Assembly (NCBI RefSeq): GCF_002117915.1
Contig: NZ_BDJB01000008.1
Location: 186,001 to 250,000 of the forward strand
Reading direction: 5' to 3'
Origin: Sphingomonas sp. TZW2008
GTDB lineage: Bacteria; Pseudomonadota; Alphaproteobacteria; Sphingomonadales; Sphingomonadaceae
Length of the DNA stretch: 64,000 bases
Below are positions 1 to 8,905 of this stretch, piece by piece; the stretch's first letter is position 1; the number at the start of each line of letters is the position of its first letter. The position numbers were made by a program, and so were the translations under genes. The notes under the pieces were generated by a model, which saw nothing but the letters and a program-made list of their open reading frames with translations, had not been told where the DNA came from and did no database searches.

Positions 1-828
1 CATGCCGATCGGAGCGAGCCCGGCGAATGTCCCCGTCGTGAACGCCTCGTCCGCGCCGTAGACGTCGGTCAGCGAGAAATTGCGCTCGTAGGTCGGAATG
101 CCCGCCGCGCGCGCCGTCTCGACGACGATCCGGCGCGTGATCCCGTCGAGGCAATAGTCGCCGGTCGACGTCCAGACCTCGCCGTTGCGAACGATGAAGA
201 AATGCGTCGAATTGCACGTCGCGACGAAGCCGTGTGGGTCCAGCATCAGCGCCTCGTCCGCCCCCGCCTGCGCCGCCTGAATGCACGCGGTGATGCAGTT
301 CAGCTTGGAATGTGAATTGAGCTTGGGATCCTGCACGTCGGGGTAGCCGCGGCGGACGTGCACCGTGAACAGGTTGAGCATCCGCGTTGCGGTGCCCGCC
401 GCCGGGCTCTTCCACTCCGGGATCAGCACGATGGTTGCCGGCGAGATCACCACCCGCGGGTCTTGATAGGGGGTGGAGCGGATGCCGCGCGTCACCATCA
501 GGCGGATGTGCACCCCATCGCCGCCCATGTCGTTGGCGTCGAGCACCCGCCGCAGCCGCGCGACAAGCTCCGCGCGGGTGATGCCGATGTCGAGCATGAT
601 CGCCTTGGCCCCCTGCCACAGCCGGTCGAGATGGCGGTCGAGGAAGGCTATCTTGCCGCCGTAGACGCGCAGCCCCTCCCACACGCCGTCGCCGAGCATG
701 AAGCCCGAGTCGAACACTGACACCTTCGCCTCAGGGCGGCGAAACAGCTCGCCATTGACGTCGATCAGCACATCGTCGTTGCGCGGATCGGGGGTGAAGA
801 CGTGGGTGCCGGTGGCGTGATCGGTCAT
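1..828 (-). CDS. Class IV aminotransferase (branched-chain/D-amino-acid type), C-terminus cut by window edge
   Basis: PLP-dependent transaminase of fold type IV, probably cytosolic. About 276 residues lie in the window and the C-terminal end is missing. The start is the ATG at 826-828, with CAGGAG a few bases upstream. The motif SVFDSGFMLGDGVWEGLR near residues 36-54 is the usual fold IV entry, and the lysine in NSHSKLNCI (about residue 173) is the expected PLP Schiff-base lysine. Sequence alone does not separate a branched-chain (IlvE-like) enzyme from a D-amino-acid or 4-amino-4-deoxychorismate type, so no gene symbol is given. It lies upstream of nothing else on its strand here and is separated from lpd by about 95 bases. 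Confidence 0.85.
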   Translation of the reverse strand, partial: MTDHATGTHVFTPDPRNDDVLIDVNGELFRRPEAKVSVFDSGFMLGDGVWEGLRVYGGKIAFLDRHLDRLWQGAKAIMLDIGITRAELVARLRRVLDANDMGGDGVHIRLMVTRGIRSTPYQDPRVVISPATIVLIPEWKSPAAGTATRMLNLFTVHVRRGYPDVQDPKLNSHSKLNCITACIQAAQAGADEALMLDPHGFVATCNSTHFFIVRNGEVWTSTGDYCLDGITRRIVVETARAAGIPTYERNFSLTDVYGADEAFTTGTFAGLAPIGM

Positions 829-924
829 CGCAATCTCCTGATATGGCGTTGCGCCACGGCTGCGGGCGTCAATGAGGACTTGATCCGGCGCCGATGCCGA
901 TACTGGATCGATCGGCGTCTGCGC

Positions 925-2325
925 TCAGATATGCAGCGGCCGGCCGTAGGCAGATAGCACCGCCTCGTGCATCGTCTCGCTGATCGTTGGATGCGGGAAG
1001 ACGGTGCCCATCAGCTCGGCCTCGGTCGTCTCAAGCGTCTTGCCGATCGTATAGCCCTGGATAAGCTCGGTCACCTCGGCGCCGATCATGTGCGCGCCGA
1101 GCAGCTCGCCTGTCGCAGCGTCGAACACCGTCTTGACGAAGCCCTCGGGCTCGCCGAGCGCGATCGCCTTGCCGTTGCCGATGAAGGGGAAGTTGCCAAC
1201 CTTCACCTCGTAGCCGGCTTCCTTCGCCTTCGCCTCGGTCAGGCCGACGCTGGCGATCTGCGGGCGGCAATAGGTGCAGCCGGGAATGTTGCGCGGGTCC
1301 ATCGCGTGCGGATGCCCGCCCGCGATCGCCTCGGCAGCGATCACGCCCTCGTGCATCGCCTTGTGCGCGAGCCACGGCGGCGCCGTTATGTCGCCGATCG
1401 CCCATACGCCCTCCACGTTGGTCCGGCAGGCGGCATCGGCCTTGACGAACCCGCGCTCGTCCATCGCGACGCCGAGCTCTTCGAGCCCGATCTCCGCCGT
1501 ATTCGGGACGATCCCAACCGCGACGATGACGTGGCTGAATTCGGCCTTGGTCTCCTTGCCGGCCTTGTCCTTCAGCATCGCGGTCACGCCCTTCGCGCCG
1601 ACGTCGAGCGCTCCGACACCGGCCGAGGTCATGATCGTCATGCCCTGTTTCTTCAGCGCCTTCTCGAGGTGGGCGGAAACGTCCACATCCTCCACCGGCA
1701 CCAGCCGATCGAGCATCTCGACAACGGTAACTTCGGCCCCCATGTCGTTGTAGAAGCTCGCGAATTCGATCCCGATCGCGCCCGATCCGATCACCAGCAG
1801 CTTGGTCGGCATCTCAGGCGGGGTCATCGCATGGCGATACGTCCAGATGCGCTTGCCGTCAGCCTTGGCGAACGGCAGATCGCGCGCCCGCGCACCGGTG
1901 GCGACGATGATGTTGTTGTACTGAAGCTCGCTCGCCTTCCCGTCCTTGTCGGTGACGCTCAGCTTGCCCTTACCGGTCAGCCTGCCCTCGCCCATGTGCA
2001 CCGCGATCTTGTGCTTCTTCATCAGGTGCCCGACGCCCTGATTGAGCTGCTTGGCGACGCCGCGTGACCGCTTGACCACCGCGTCGAGATCGGCAGCGAA
2101 ACTCTCAACCTTGAGCCCGAAATCCTTGGCGTGGCTCATGTAGTGATAGACTTCGGCCGAGCGCAGCAGCGCCTTGGTCGGGATGCACCCCCAATTGAGA
2201 CAGATGCCGCCGAGCAGCTCGCGCTCGACGATCGCCGTCTTTAGCCCAAGCTGCGCGGCGCGGATCGCCGCGACATAGCCGCCCGGCCCCGATCCGAGAA
2301 CGACGAGATCATAGTTTTCAGCCAC
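925..2325 (-). CDS. lpdA: Dihydrolipoyl dehydrogenase (E3)
   Basis: FAD flavoprotein that reoxidises dihydrolipoyl groups of the pyruvate dehydrogenase complex using NAD+. At 466 residues it has the normal family length. Seen: FAD-binding LGSGPGG at residues 10-16, the redox-active disulfide C42/C47 in GGICLNWGCIPTK, an NAD-binding GSGAIGIEFA near 177-187, and the C-terminal HPTISE with the catalytic His-Glu pair. It lies just downstream of the E2 gene and a small membrane protein gene, all on one strand, so it is probably co-transcribed and dedicated to PDH. The E1 genes are not in the window. Confidence 0.95.
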   Translation of the reverse strand: MAENYDLVVLGSGPGGYVAAIRAAQLGLKTAIVERELLGGICLNWGCIPTKALLRSAEVYHYMSHAKDFGLKVESFAADLDAVVKRSRGVAKQLNQGVGHLMKKHKIAVHMGEGRLTGKGKLSVTDKDGKASELQYNNIIVATGARARDLPFAKADGKRIWTYRHAMTPPEMPTKLLVIGSGAIGIEFASFYNDMGAEVTVVEMLDRLVPVEDVDVSAHLEKALKKQGMTIMTSAGVGALDVGAKGVTAMLKDKAGKETKAEFSHVIVAVGIVPNTAEIGLEELGVAMDERGFVKADAACRTNVEGVWAIGDITAPPWLAHKAMHEGVIAAEAIAGGHPHAMDPRNIPGCTYCRPQIASVGLTEAKAKEAGYEVKVGNFPFIGNGKAIALGEPEGFVKTVFDAATGELLGAHMIGAEVTELIQGYTIGKTLETTEAELMGTVFPHPTISETMHEAVLSAYGRPLHI

Positions 2326-2328
2326 TTG

Positions 2329-2529
2329 TCATCGATTCCTTGATTTGCGCGCAGCCTTGGCGATCTCGGGCACGCTCATCGCCACGATCGCGAGCATCGT
2401 GACCCAGCCGACCGGCTCAAGCGAATCCGCGCCCTGCGGATAGGCCCACACGCCGGCACGAAAGATCGCCAGCGTCAGTAGCAGGCCCGCCGCGAGATGG
2501 ACGAGCTCGATCGCCACCGCGCGGTTCAT
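2329..2529 (-). CDS. Small two-helix membrane protein in the PDH operon
   Basis: A 66-residue protein of unknown function. The ATG at 2527-2529 lies one base after the E2 stop codon; a TTG three codons earlier would overlap E2 and is less likely. Two hydrophobic stretches (about residues 7-25 and 40-56) suggest two membrane helices, followed by a basic tail KAARKSRNR. Its stop is 3 bases before the lpd start, so translation of E2, this gene and lpd is probably coupled. No family was recognised. The tight spacing and preserved reading frame favour a real gene. Confidence 0.7.
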   Translation of the reverse strand: MNRAVAIELVHLAAGLLLTLAIFRAGVWAYPQGADSLEPVGWVTMLAIVAMSVPEIAKAARKSRNR

Positions 2530-2530
2530 G

Positions 2531-3925
2531 TCAGGCAAGCATGCCCAGCGGGTTCTCGCACAATTGCTTGAACGCCTGCATCAGTTCGGCACCGTCCGCG
2601 CCGTCGATCGCACGATGGTCGAAGCTACCCGTCGCGCTCATCACCGTCGCGACCGCCAGTTCGTTTTCAACGACATACGGCCGCTTCTCACCAGCGCCTA
2701 TCGCAAGGATCATGCCCTGCGGCGGGTTGATCACCGCCTCGAACTGCTTGATCCCGTACATGCCCATGTTGCTGAGCGAGGCGGTGCCGCCCTGAAATTC
2801 CTCGGGCTTGAGCTTCTTGTCGCGCGCGCGGGCGGCAAGGTCCTTCATCCGCGTCGAGATCGACGAGAGCGACGCGCTATCAGCTTCGGTGATGACGGGC
2901 GTGATGAGCCCTTCGGGCGTCGACACCGCGACCGAGATGTCCGCGCGCTTGAACGTGACGAGCTCGTTCGGCGTGTACATGACGTTGCACTTGGGCACTT
3001 GAATGAGCGCCGCGGCGAGCGCCTTGATCATCAGATCGTTGACCGACAGCTTCACGCCGCGCGCTGAGAGGCTTTCGTTCAGCTCGGTACGCAGCGCGAG
3101 CAGCTTGTCGAGCCGTACGTCCACCGTGAGGTAGATGTGCGGCACCTGCTGCTTCGATTCGGTCAGGCGGCGCGCGATCGTCTTGCGCATATTGCTGAGC
3201 TTGGTCGTCTCGTGCGGGATATCGGGGATCGCGACCGCGGCCGGCGCGCGCTGCGGCGTGCCCGGGGCGGCGGCTTTCGTCGCGGCCGCCGAGGACGGTG
3301 TCGCCGCGGCAGCTTCCGGCGCTGCGCCGCCCGTCGCGCCGTCGACGTCGGCCTTGACGATCCGGCCGTTGGGCCCCGAGCCGCTGAGCGCGGTGAGATC
3401 GACCCCGTTGTCGGCGGCAATGCGGCGCGCCAGCGGGCTAGCCTTGACGCGCGTGCCGCCTTCGCCTGCGTCCGCCGCCTGTGCCGCCGCGCGCGGCGCC
3501 GTCGCCTTCGTCTCGGGATTGTCGGCGGATACGGGCTCGCCTGTCTCGCGATCGACCGGAGCATCGACCTGCTTCTTGGCCGCCGGTTCGTCCGCCGCAC
3601 GTGTCTCCGCTTCCTGCTTCGCGGCGGCGGGCTTGGATGCGGGCGCGGGCGCGGGCTTCTCGCTATCCGCGGCGCTTTCCTCCCCATCGGCGTCGAGCAG
3701 CATGATGACCTCGCCGACCTTCACACCGTCGGTTCCCTCTGCGACGACGAGCTTGGCGACAACGCCTTCGTCGACCGCCTCGAACTCCATCGTCGCTTTG
3801 TCGGTCTCGATCTCGGCCATCAGGTCACCGGCTTTGACCGTGTCCCCCTCCTTCACCACCCATTTCGCCAGCGTCCCCTCCTCCATCGTCGGAGAGAGCG
3901 CAGGCATCTTGATCTCGATCGGCAT
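2531..3925 (-). CDS. pdhC: Pyruvate dehydrogenase E2, dihydrolipoamide acetyltransferase
   Basis: Core acetyltransferase of the PDH complex, transferring the acetyl group from lipoamide to CoA. It has 464 residues. Seen in order: one lipoyl domain (residues 1-78) with the lipoylated lysine K43 in [10 protein letters not shown]; a long Ala/Pro/Glu-rich linker (about 85-155); the peripheral-subunit-binding domain (about 158-195, [13 protein letters not shown]); a second Ala-rich linker; and the catalytic domain (about 235-464) with [10 protein letters not shown], the conserved HxxxDG active site. It is followed without a gap by a small membrane protein gene and lpd. Pyruvate rather than 2-oxoglutarate specificity is inferred from the [11 protein letters not shown] start, typical of PDH E2. 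Confidence 0.93.
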   Translation of the reverse strand: MPIEIKMPALSPTMEEGTLAKWVVKEGDTVKAGDLMAEIETDKATMEFEAVDEGVVAKLVVAEGTDGVKVGEVIMLLDADGEESAADSEKPAPAPASKPAAAKQEAETRAADEPAAKKQVDAPVDRETGEPVSADNPETKATAPRAAAQAADAGEGGTRVKASPLARRIAADNGVDLTALSGSGPNGRIVKADVDGATGGAAPEAAAATPSSAAATKAAAPGTPQRAPAAVAIPDIPHETTKLSNMRKTIARRLTESKQQVPHIYLTVDVRLDKLLALRTELNESLSARGVKLSVNDLMIKALAAALIQVPKCNVMYTPNELVTFKRADISVAVSTPEGLITPVITEADSASLSSISTRMKDLAARARDKKLKPEEFQGGTASLSNMGMYGIKQFEAVINPPQGMILAIGAGEKRPYVVENELAVATVMSATGSFDHRAIDGADGAELMQAFKQLCENPLGMLA

Positions 3926-4031
3926 GAAGGTCCTCGAACTGTTCCCGGGGAGGGCATTCGTCTCTCGCGCCGAGCCCTTGCGCGGTCAACCCCGCAGGCG
4001 GATAAGCCGCCGCGACAAGGGGCTGGCACAC

Positions 4032-4484
4032 ATGCGCATCTATCTCACCGTGATCGACGATACGCCCGAGGCGGAGATCGCGCTGCGCTTCGCCGCGCGA
4101 CGCGCGGTGAAGACGGGCGGCGCGGTCGAGATCCTGGCGCTGGTCGAGCCGCAGGAGTTCATCGCGTTCGGCGGCGTGCAGGCGACGATCGAGGAGGACG
4201 CGCGTCTCGCGGCGGAAAGCCTGGTCGCGCGCGCGGCCGGCACGCTGATCGAGGAATCGGGTCTGCGACCTGCGATAACCGTGCGGCAAGGCGACGGACC
4301 CAAGATCATTCGCGAGCTGATCGCCGCCAACCGCGAGATTGCGGCACTGGTACTCGGCGCCGCGGCGGACGGCCCGCCGGGGCCCCTCGTCGCGCATTTC
4401 GCGGGCGAGGTCGGCGCGCTCCCGGTCCCGCTGATGATCATCCCCGGCAGCCTCGATCGCGACGCGATCGACCGGCTGAGCTGA
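4032..4484 (+). CDS. Universal stress protein (UspA family)
   Basis: A 150-residue single-domain UspA-fold protein, probably cytosolic. The start MRIYLTVIDDTPEAEIAL fits the first beta strand of the fold, and the end VGALPVPLMIIPG fits the last. The nucleotide-binding loop usual in ATP-binding members appears altered (VLGAAADGPPGPLVAHF), so ATP binding is uncertain. It is divergent from the PDH E2 gene, about 106 bases apart. The specific role is unknown. Confidence 0.85.
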   Translation: MRIYLTVIDDTPEAEIALRFAARRAVKTGGAVEILALVEPQEFIAFGGVQATIEEDARLAAESLVARAAGTLIEESGLRPAITVRQGDGPKIIRELIAANREIAALVLGAAADGPPGPLVAHFAGEVGALPVPLMIIPGSLDRDAIDRLS

Positions 4485-4516
4485 TACTGAGCAGCCCGGG
4501 CGTGGTGTCGACGTGC

Positions 4517-4536
4517 CGGGCAGCCTGCGCTGCCCG
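4517..4536. terminator. Hairpin between convergent genes
   Basis: Perfect 8-bp inverted repeat CGGGCAGC/GCTGCCCG with a 4-base loop, between the ends of the universal stress gene (+) and the secreted protein gene (-). It has no T-tract, so it is either a bidirectional hairpin terminator or only an mRNA 3'-end structure. Confidence 0.45.
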
Positions 4537-4550
4537 ACCCGTCGCTACCA

Positions 4551-5345
4551 TTACTGCTTGTACGCCTTGAACGTACCGCTCGAATTGTCGCGCGGATCAC
4601 GCCACGCCGCTTCGATCGTCCGGCCATCCCGCGCGACGGTATAGGTCGTCTCCTGCACCACCTTGCCGTTCTGCATGTCGGTTAACATCATCTTGTTGGG
4701 CGCGAGCAGCACCGCCTTGGTCATCGTCTTGCCCGGATCGCCGACGTTGGGCGCGTAATCGCCGCCGAACTTGGCGTCGAGCGTCTCACCCAGCGGCGAG
4801 GTTAGCTTCACCCGTTCCTGATCGACCTTCAGCGTCAGCGTGCGCGCATTGTCGGTCACCTCGGTCGCCGACGTGTCGGTCTTCCACTGGCCCGACACGC
4901 GATGCGCCCCTGCGATCGGCGTTCCCACGCGCGTCTGCACCATCTTCTGCTCAATCCTGGTGCCGGCGCCATTGTTGGTGTTGCTCATCATCGACGTCAG
5001 CGTCTTGCCGTCCGCCGAGACAATGCGGCGGCTCTCGCCAATCACCTTGCCTGCCTTACGGAACTGGAACGTTGCGGTGCTGGCATCGGGCGTCGCGACC
5101 GCGATCTCGTCCCAATACGGCTTGTCGGCAACCTTGTGGAACTTGCCGTCGGCCGGCACGGTGAACGGGGGAAGGCACGTCGTGCAGGTGTAGCTGCCGT
5201 TCCTGATCGTCCAGCTATCGGGCTTGACGTTGAGCGCGGCCGATTTCGGATCGCCCTTCCACGTGCCGTCGAACGGGCTCTGCGCAAGCACGGGGGTGGC
5301 GAAAAACAGCGCGCCGACGAGGAGCGCGGGTGCAAATCTGGTCAT
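4551..5345 (-). CDS. Secreted protein of unknown function
   Basis: A 264-residue protein with a clear Sec signal peptide (MTRFAPALLVGALFFATPVLA, cleavage near residue 22), so periplasmic or secreted. The mature part starts SPFDGTWKGDPKSA, then a CxxC pair (YTCTTCLPPF, about residues 53-60), followed by beta-rich sequence with repeated strand-turn patterns. The pattern recalls small beta-barrel or lipocalin-like proteins, but no family is named with confidence. The CxxC could form a structural disulfide. Confidence 0.75.
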   Translation of the reverse strand: MTRFAPALLVGALFFATPVLAQSPFDGTWKGDPKSAALNVKPDSWTIRNGSYTCTTCLPPFTVPADGKFHKVADKPYWDEIAVATPDASTATFQFRKAGKVIGESRRIVSADGKTLTSMMSNTNNGAGTRIEQKMVQTRVGTPIAGAHRVSGQWKTDTSATEVTDNARTLTLKVDQERVKLTSPLGETLDAKFGGDYAPNVGDPGKTMTKAVLLAPNKMMLTDMQNGKVVQETTYTVARDGRTIEAAWRDPRDNSSGTFKAYKQ

Positions 5346-5493
5346 CGTGCAAATCCTGCCTCAAGAGGAAAACGCCTTGGACTCGCGACCGTATTTTCAC
5401 CCATCGTTACGCTTGCGCGTCGACCGCGTCAAAGCACCGGGAGATAACCGATCGCGCCTTGTCGCCGACGGCCTTTGCCGGCATGCCGCGCCC

Positions 5494-6831
5494 ATGCCTT
5501 CTCACCCTCGTTCGACCCGGCTGCGCGCAGTCCTGCTACCCATCCTTCCCGCTGCCGCGATGCTGGCCGGTGCGGCACCCGCGGTCGCGCGCGAGGCGCC
5601 GTCGCAGGAGCGCCTGCGCAGCTCGGTTGAGCGGCTCGTCTCGTTCGGCACGCGCCATTCGTTGTCGTCGGCGACTGATCCCGCCCGCGGCATCGGCGCG
5701 GCACGCAATTGGGTGGCGAGCGAGTTCGCTAAGATCGGCGCGACATGCAGCGGTTGCATCGCGGTCGAGCGGCTGCAGCGCCGCTTCGTCAACGCACGCG
5801 CCCCGGCCGGCGTGATGATCGAGGACGTGCTCGGCATCCAGCGCGGCACCGACCCCAATCGCTACATTATCGTCGGCGGCCATATCGACAGCCGCGTCAG
5901 CGACGTGATGGACGCGACGTCCGACGCGCCGGGCGCCAACGACGATGCGAGCGGCGTCGCGCTGGTGCTGGAGGCTGCGCGAATCCTGTCGAAGGAGAAG
6001 TTCGCGGCGACGATTGTCTACGTCGCCTTCTCGGGCGAGGAGCAGGGTCTGCTCGGCGCGACGCTGCTCGCGGAGACCGCCAAGGCGCGCGGCTGGCAGA
6101 TCGACGCGATGCTCAACAACGACATCGTCGGCAACACGATCGGCCAGGACGGGCTGCGCGTCGCCGATCGTGTCCGCATCTTCTCCGAAGGCATCCGCGT
6201 TGGCGAGACGCTGGCCGAGGCGATCGAACGCCGCGCGATCGGCGGCGAGGATGACGGGCCGAGCCGCGCGCTCGCCAAGGCGATCGATGGGATTGCCGAG
6301 ACGCTGCCCGGCCGCCTCGACGTGTTCGTCGACCGGCGGCCGGATCGCTTCGGGCGCGGCGGCGATCACGAACCGTTCCTGCGCGAGGGTTATCCCGCGG
6401 TGCGATTCACCGTCGGCGCGGAGAATTGGGATCGCCAGCACCAGAATTTGCGCACCGAGAACGGCCGTGTCTACGGTGACACGATCGAGGGGATGGACTT
6501 CGGCTATCTCGCCCGCGTGACGGCAATCAACGTTGCGGCGCTGGCGCAGCTCGCCGCCGCCCCCGCCGCCCCTGCGACGGTGTCCGTATCAGGTGAGCTG
6601 ACGCGCGACACGACGGTATCTTGGCAGGCGTCGACCGGCGCCGCGCGCTATCGCCTGCGCTGGCGGCGCAACGACAAGCCGGCTTGGACCGACGAGAAGA
6701 TCGTCACCGCCGCGACGCCGGTGGTGCTGAAGGAGGTGTCGGTCGACGATCACTTCTTCGGCGTCAGTGCCCTCGGCGCGAACGGCGCGGAAAGCGTCGT
6801 CACCTTTGCCGGACGCGCTCCGCGACGCTGA
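5494..6831 (+). CDS. Secreted M28-family zinc aminopeptidase with C-terminal Fn3-like domain
   Basis: Predicted exported metallopeptidase of 445 residues. The ATG at 5494 opens a signal peptide (cleavage near APAVA|RE, about residue 32); the frame is open further upstream but that part runs back over the divergent gene. Co-catalytic zinc ligands of family M28 are visible: H130 (GGHIDSR), bridging D150 (GANDDASG), catalytic/ligand E182-E183 (SGEEQG), D210 (NNDIVGN), and a late His in GGDHEPF. After about residue 355 comes a region resembling a fibronectin type III domain (TVSWQASTGAARYRLRWRR). The likely role is hydrolysis of peptides outside the cytoplasm. Confidence 0.88.
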   Translation: MPSHPRSTRLRAVLLPILPAAAMLAGAAPAVAREAPSQERLRSSVERLVSFGTRHSLSSATDPARGIGAARNWVASEFAKIGATCSGCIAVERLQRRFVNARAPAGVMIEDVLGIQRGTDPNRYIIVGGHIDSRVSDVMDATSDAPGANDDASGVALVLEAARILSKEKFAATIVYVAFSGEEQGLLGATLLAETAKARGWQIDAMLNNDIVGNTIGQDGLRVADRVRIFSEGIRVGETLAEAIERRAIGGEDDGPSRALAKAIDGIAETLPGRLDVFVDRRPDRFGRGGDHEPFLREGYPAVRFTVGAENWDRQHQNLRTENGRVYGDTIEGMDFGYLARVTAINVAALAQLAAAPAAPATVSVSGELTRDTTVSWQASTGAARYRLRWRRNDKPAWTDEKIVTAATPVVLKEVSVDDHFFGVSALGANGAESVVTFAGRAPRR

Positions 6832-6880
6832 CACGCGGACAGTCCGGCGCCACCGGGCGCTGGAGACTATCTTCAGCGCG

Positions 6881-6920
6881 AAAACAAAAGGGTGCGTCGC
6901 TCTCAAGGCAACGCACCCTT
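6881..6920 (-). terminator. Intrinsic terminator of the downstream-reading RcnB-like gene
   Basis: Perfect 10-bp inverted repeat AAGGGTGCGT/ACGCACCCTT (6888-6897 and 6911-6920) with a 13-base loop. Read on the minus strand the stem is followed by TTTTGTTTT, a typical U-tract, so it terminates the RcnB-like gene that ends at 6980. The hairpin could also end the M28 peptidase transcript from the other side. Confidence 0.8.
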
Positions 6921-6979
6921 CTCGTTATGAATGACGGCAGAGATCGGCGCATGCCGCCATGCCGCCGGGCAAAGTCAGA

Positions 6980-8200
6980 TCAGCGGCACACGCACTTCGG
7001 CTTGGGGCGCCACGTGCGCTTGTGCGCCTTCGCCCGCGAGTATGTGACCGAATCCTCCCAGATTTCGGTGGTCGTCGTCGTCACCACCGGCTGGCTCTGG
7101 ACCGAGATCGTCGTGACGCTTGAGCCGGGATAGTAATAACCGTTGGCATAATAACCGCCGCCAGCCGCATAGCCCGCGCCGCCAGTGGTGGTGACGACGG
7201 TGGTGCCGCCGTTGGTGACGACCGGCGCCGGGCCGTGGTGGATTACCGGGGGTGGCGGCAGCGGCGCGGCGCGCGTGCCGATCGCGGGCGGATAGCCGTA
7301 TCCGGGTTGCGGATAGGGCGCGCCGTAGCCGGGCGCCGGCGGCACGCGGCCGCGATCCTCGGCGCGATCGACGGCATAGCCGGTGATCGCTCCCACGCCG
7401 CCGCCGATCAGCGCGCCGCCCAGTCGGTTCCCGCGGCCGGCGATCGCCGCGCCCGCGACGCCGCCGACAACCGCGCCGACCGCCGCGCCGCCGAGCCCGG
7501 TGTCGCGCTGCGGATAGGCGTACGGCGCTCCCGGCGCATAGCCGCCCTGCGCACCATAGGCATAGCCACCGTTCTGATAGGCGTAGCCGTCGTAGCCCGC
7601 GGCGTCGTCGTAATAGGTATAGTCGGTGCCGTCGGCGTCGAACCGGTCCCAGTCGACCCCGCCGATCGTGTCGTAGACCGATCCGCGCCCGTCGATCAGC
7701 ACCGCGTCGTCATAATAGCGCGACCAGGTGTAGTTCGCCGGCGGCTGCGGCAGGCCGTAGCCCGACCAGTCGTTAATGTACCAGTTCGGCTGCACCCAGT
7801 AGCTCGGCAGCACCCAGCCGCGGACCGGGCGCTGATACGCACCCCAGCCGCCCGGCGCGCGATAACCGCCCCACCAGCGGCCCTGGACGTGGCCGCCCCA
7901 GCGCGGGCGATTGTGGACGTAGCCCGGCTTGTTCCAGTTGCCGCCGCCCGGCCGGTTCCAGCCGCCCGGCTTGCCCCAGTTTCCACCGGGCTTGCCCCAA
8001 TTGCCGCCGGGCTTGTTCCAGCCACCTGGCGTCGGGCGATTGATGCCGCCGCCGGGCCGCGACCAGCCGCCCATATTGCCGCCGACATGCGTATTGCCGA
8101 CGTGCGTGCCGCCGCCGCGCACGACGACGCGCTGGCCGGCATCGGCTGCGGTCGCGGAAGCCATCGAGAGCAGCGCCGTCGCCGCCAACAGGGTTCGCAT
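6980..8200 (-). CDS. RcnB-like secreted protein with Gly/Trp/Pro repeats and glycine zipper
   Basis: Exported protein of 406 residues with a signal peptide (MRTLLAATALLSMASATAADA). Residues 25-130 are low complexity, with repeated GxWxKPGG-type units (for example NWGKPGGNWGKPGG). Around 145-185 lies an RcnB-like motif (YGLPQPPANYTWSRYYDDAVL and onward to a Gly-x-Val-x-Asp pattern). Around 240-275 is a glycine-zipper region (GAVVGGVAGAAIAG). The C-terminus is basic with CVC. RcnB of E. coli is a small periplasmic protein affecting Ni/Co export, but this protein is far longer and a metal role is not shown. An own U-tract terminator follows. Confidence 0.75.
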   Translation of the reverse strand: MRTLLAATALLSMASATAADAGQRVVVRGGGTHVGNTHVGGNMGGWSRPGGGINRPTPGGWNKPGGNWGKPGGNWGKPGGWNRPGGGNWNKPGYVHNRPRWGGHVQGRWWGGYRAPGGWGAYQRPVRGWVLPSYWVQPNWYINDWSGYGLPQPPANYTWSRYYDDAVLIDGRGSVYDTIGGVDWDRFDADGTDYTYYDDAAGYDGYAYQNGGYAYGAQGGYAPGAPYAYPQRDTGLGGAAVGAVVGGVAGAAIAGRGNRLGGALIGGGVGAITGYAVDRAEDRGRVPPAPGYGAPYPQPGYGYPPAIGTRAAPLPPPPVIHHGPAPVVTNGGTTVVTTTGGAGYAAGGGYYANGYYYPGSSVTTISVQSQPVVTTTTTEIWEDSVTYSRAKAHKRTWRPKPKCVCR

Positions 8201-8332
8201 CGTTTCAACTCCCCGACTGAATCTATCAGGCGCGCAACGCCCGTTCGTCTTAACGAGTTGCTTACCATCGCGCCTGGGGAGCCGCCAGCACGGGCGCTGT
8301 CCCGATATGGAGCAGCACCGGCCGCCGCGGCG

Positions 8333-8818
8333 CTAGCCGATCCGCCCGGCGAGCAGCGCCGCCACCGCCTCGCAGCCCGCCGCGTCGGCCGGGGTGAAAC
8401 GGCCGGGCAATGGACTGTCGAGGTCGAGCACGCCGACTAGCCGGTCGCCCGAAACGATCGGCACGACGAGTTCCGACGCGCTCGCCGCATCGCACGCGAT
8501 GTGACCGGGAAAGGCGTGGACGTCCGCTACCAGCTGCGTCGCGCACGCCTGTGCCGCCGTGCCGCACACGCCCTTGCCCATCGCGATGCGAATGCACGCC
8601 GGTTTGCCCTGGAACGGCCCGAGGACGAGCTCGTCGCCGATCAGGCGATAGAAGCCCGCCCAGTTGAGATCGGGCAGATACTGCCACAGCAGCGCCGCGG
8701 CGTTGGCCATGTTGGCGACGCCGTCGGGCTCGTCGGCGGTCAGCGCGTCCAGCGCGCTCAGGATGTCGCGATACAATGACGCGGTGTCGTCGGCGGCGGC
8801 AATGTCGAACTGGTACAT
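8333..8818 (-). CDS. msrC: Free methionine-(R)-sulfoxide reductase (GAF domain)
   Basis: Reduces free methionine-(R)-sulfoxide in the cytosol, with thioredoxin as the usual electron donor. The 161 residues form one GAF domain. Cysteines C75, C85 and C109 have the same 10- and 24-residue spacing as the catalytic and resolving cysteines C84/C94/C118 of the E. coli enzyme, and the surrounding NWAGFY and VPI motifs fit. It is divergent from the ICMT-like gene. An exported MsrB is encoded 5 kb away, so the window holds repair enzymes for both free and protein-bound R-sulfoxide. Confidence 0.88.
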   Translation of the reverse strand: MYQFDIAAADDTASLYRDILSALDALTADEPDGVANMANAAALLWQYLPDLNWAGFYRLIGDELVLGPFQGKPACIRIAMGKGVCGTAAQACATQLVADVHAFPGHIACDAASASELVVPIVSGDRLVGVLDLDSPLPGRFTPADAAGCEAVAALLAGRIG

Positions 8819-8905
8819 GGCGCGGCATGTAGTGGCCGCGGGCGCCGCGGGCGAGCGGCTTTGTCGTACGCCGGCTCTTTACGCGATCAATACGATTGCC
8901 GCTTT

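Noticed and set aside
896..916. Short inverted repeat GCCGAT/ATCGGC after lpdA
   Set aside because: Only a 6-bp arm with a 9-base loop and no U-tract; too weak to call a terminator.
3135..4031. Open frame that extends the universal stress protein upstream
   Set aside because: It lies opposite the PDH E2 gene and does not resemble the family; the USP fold begins at the ATG at 4032.
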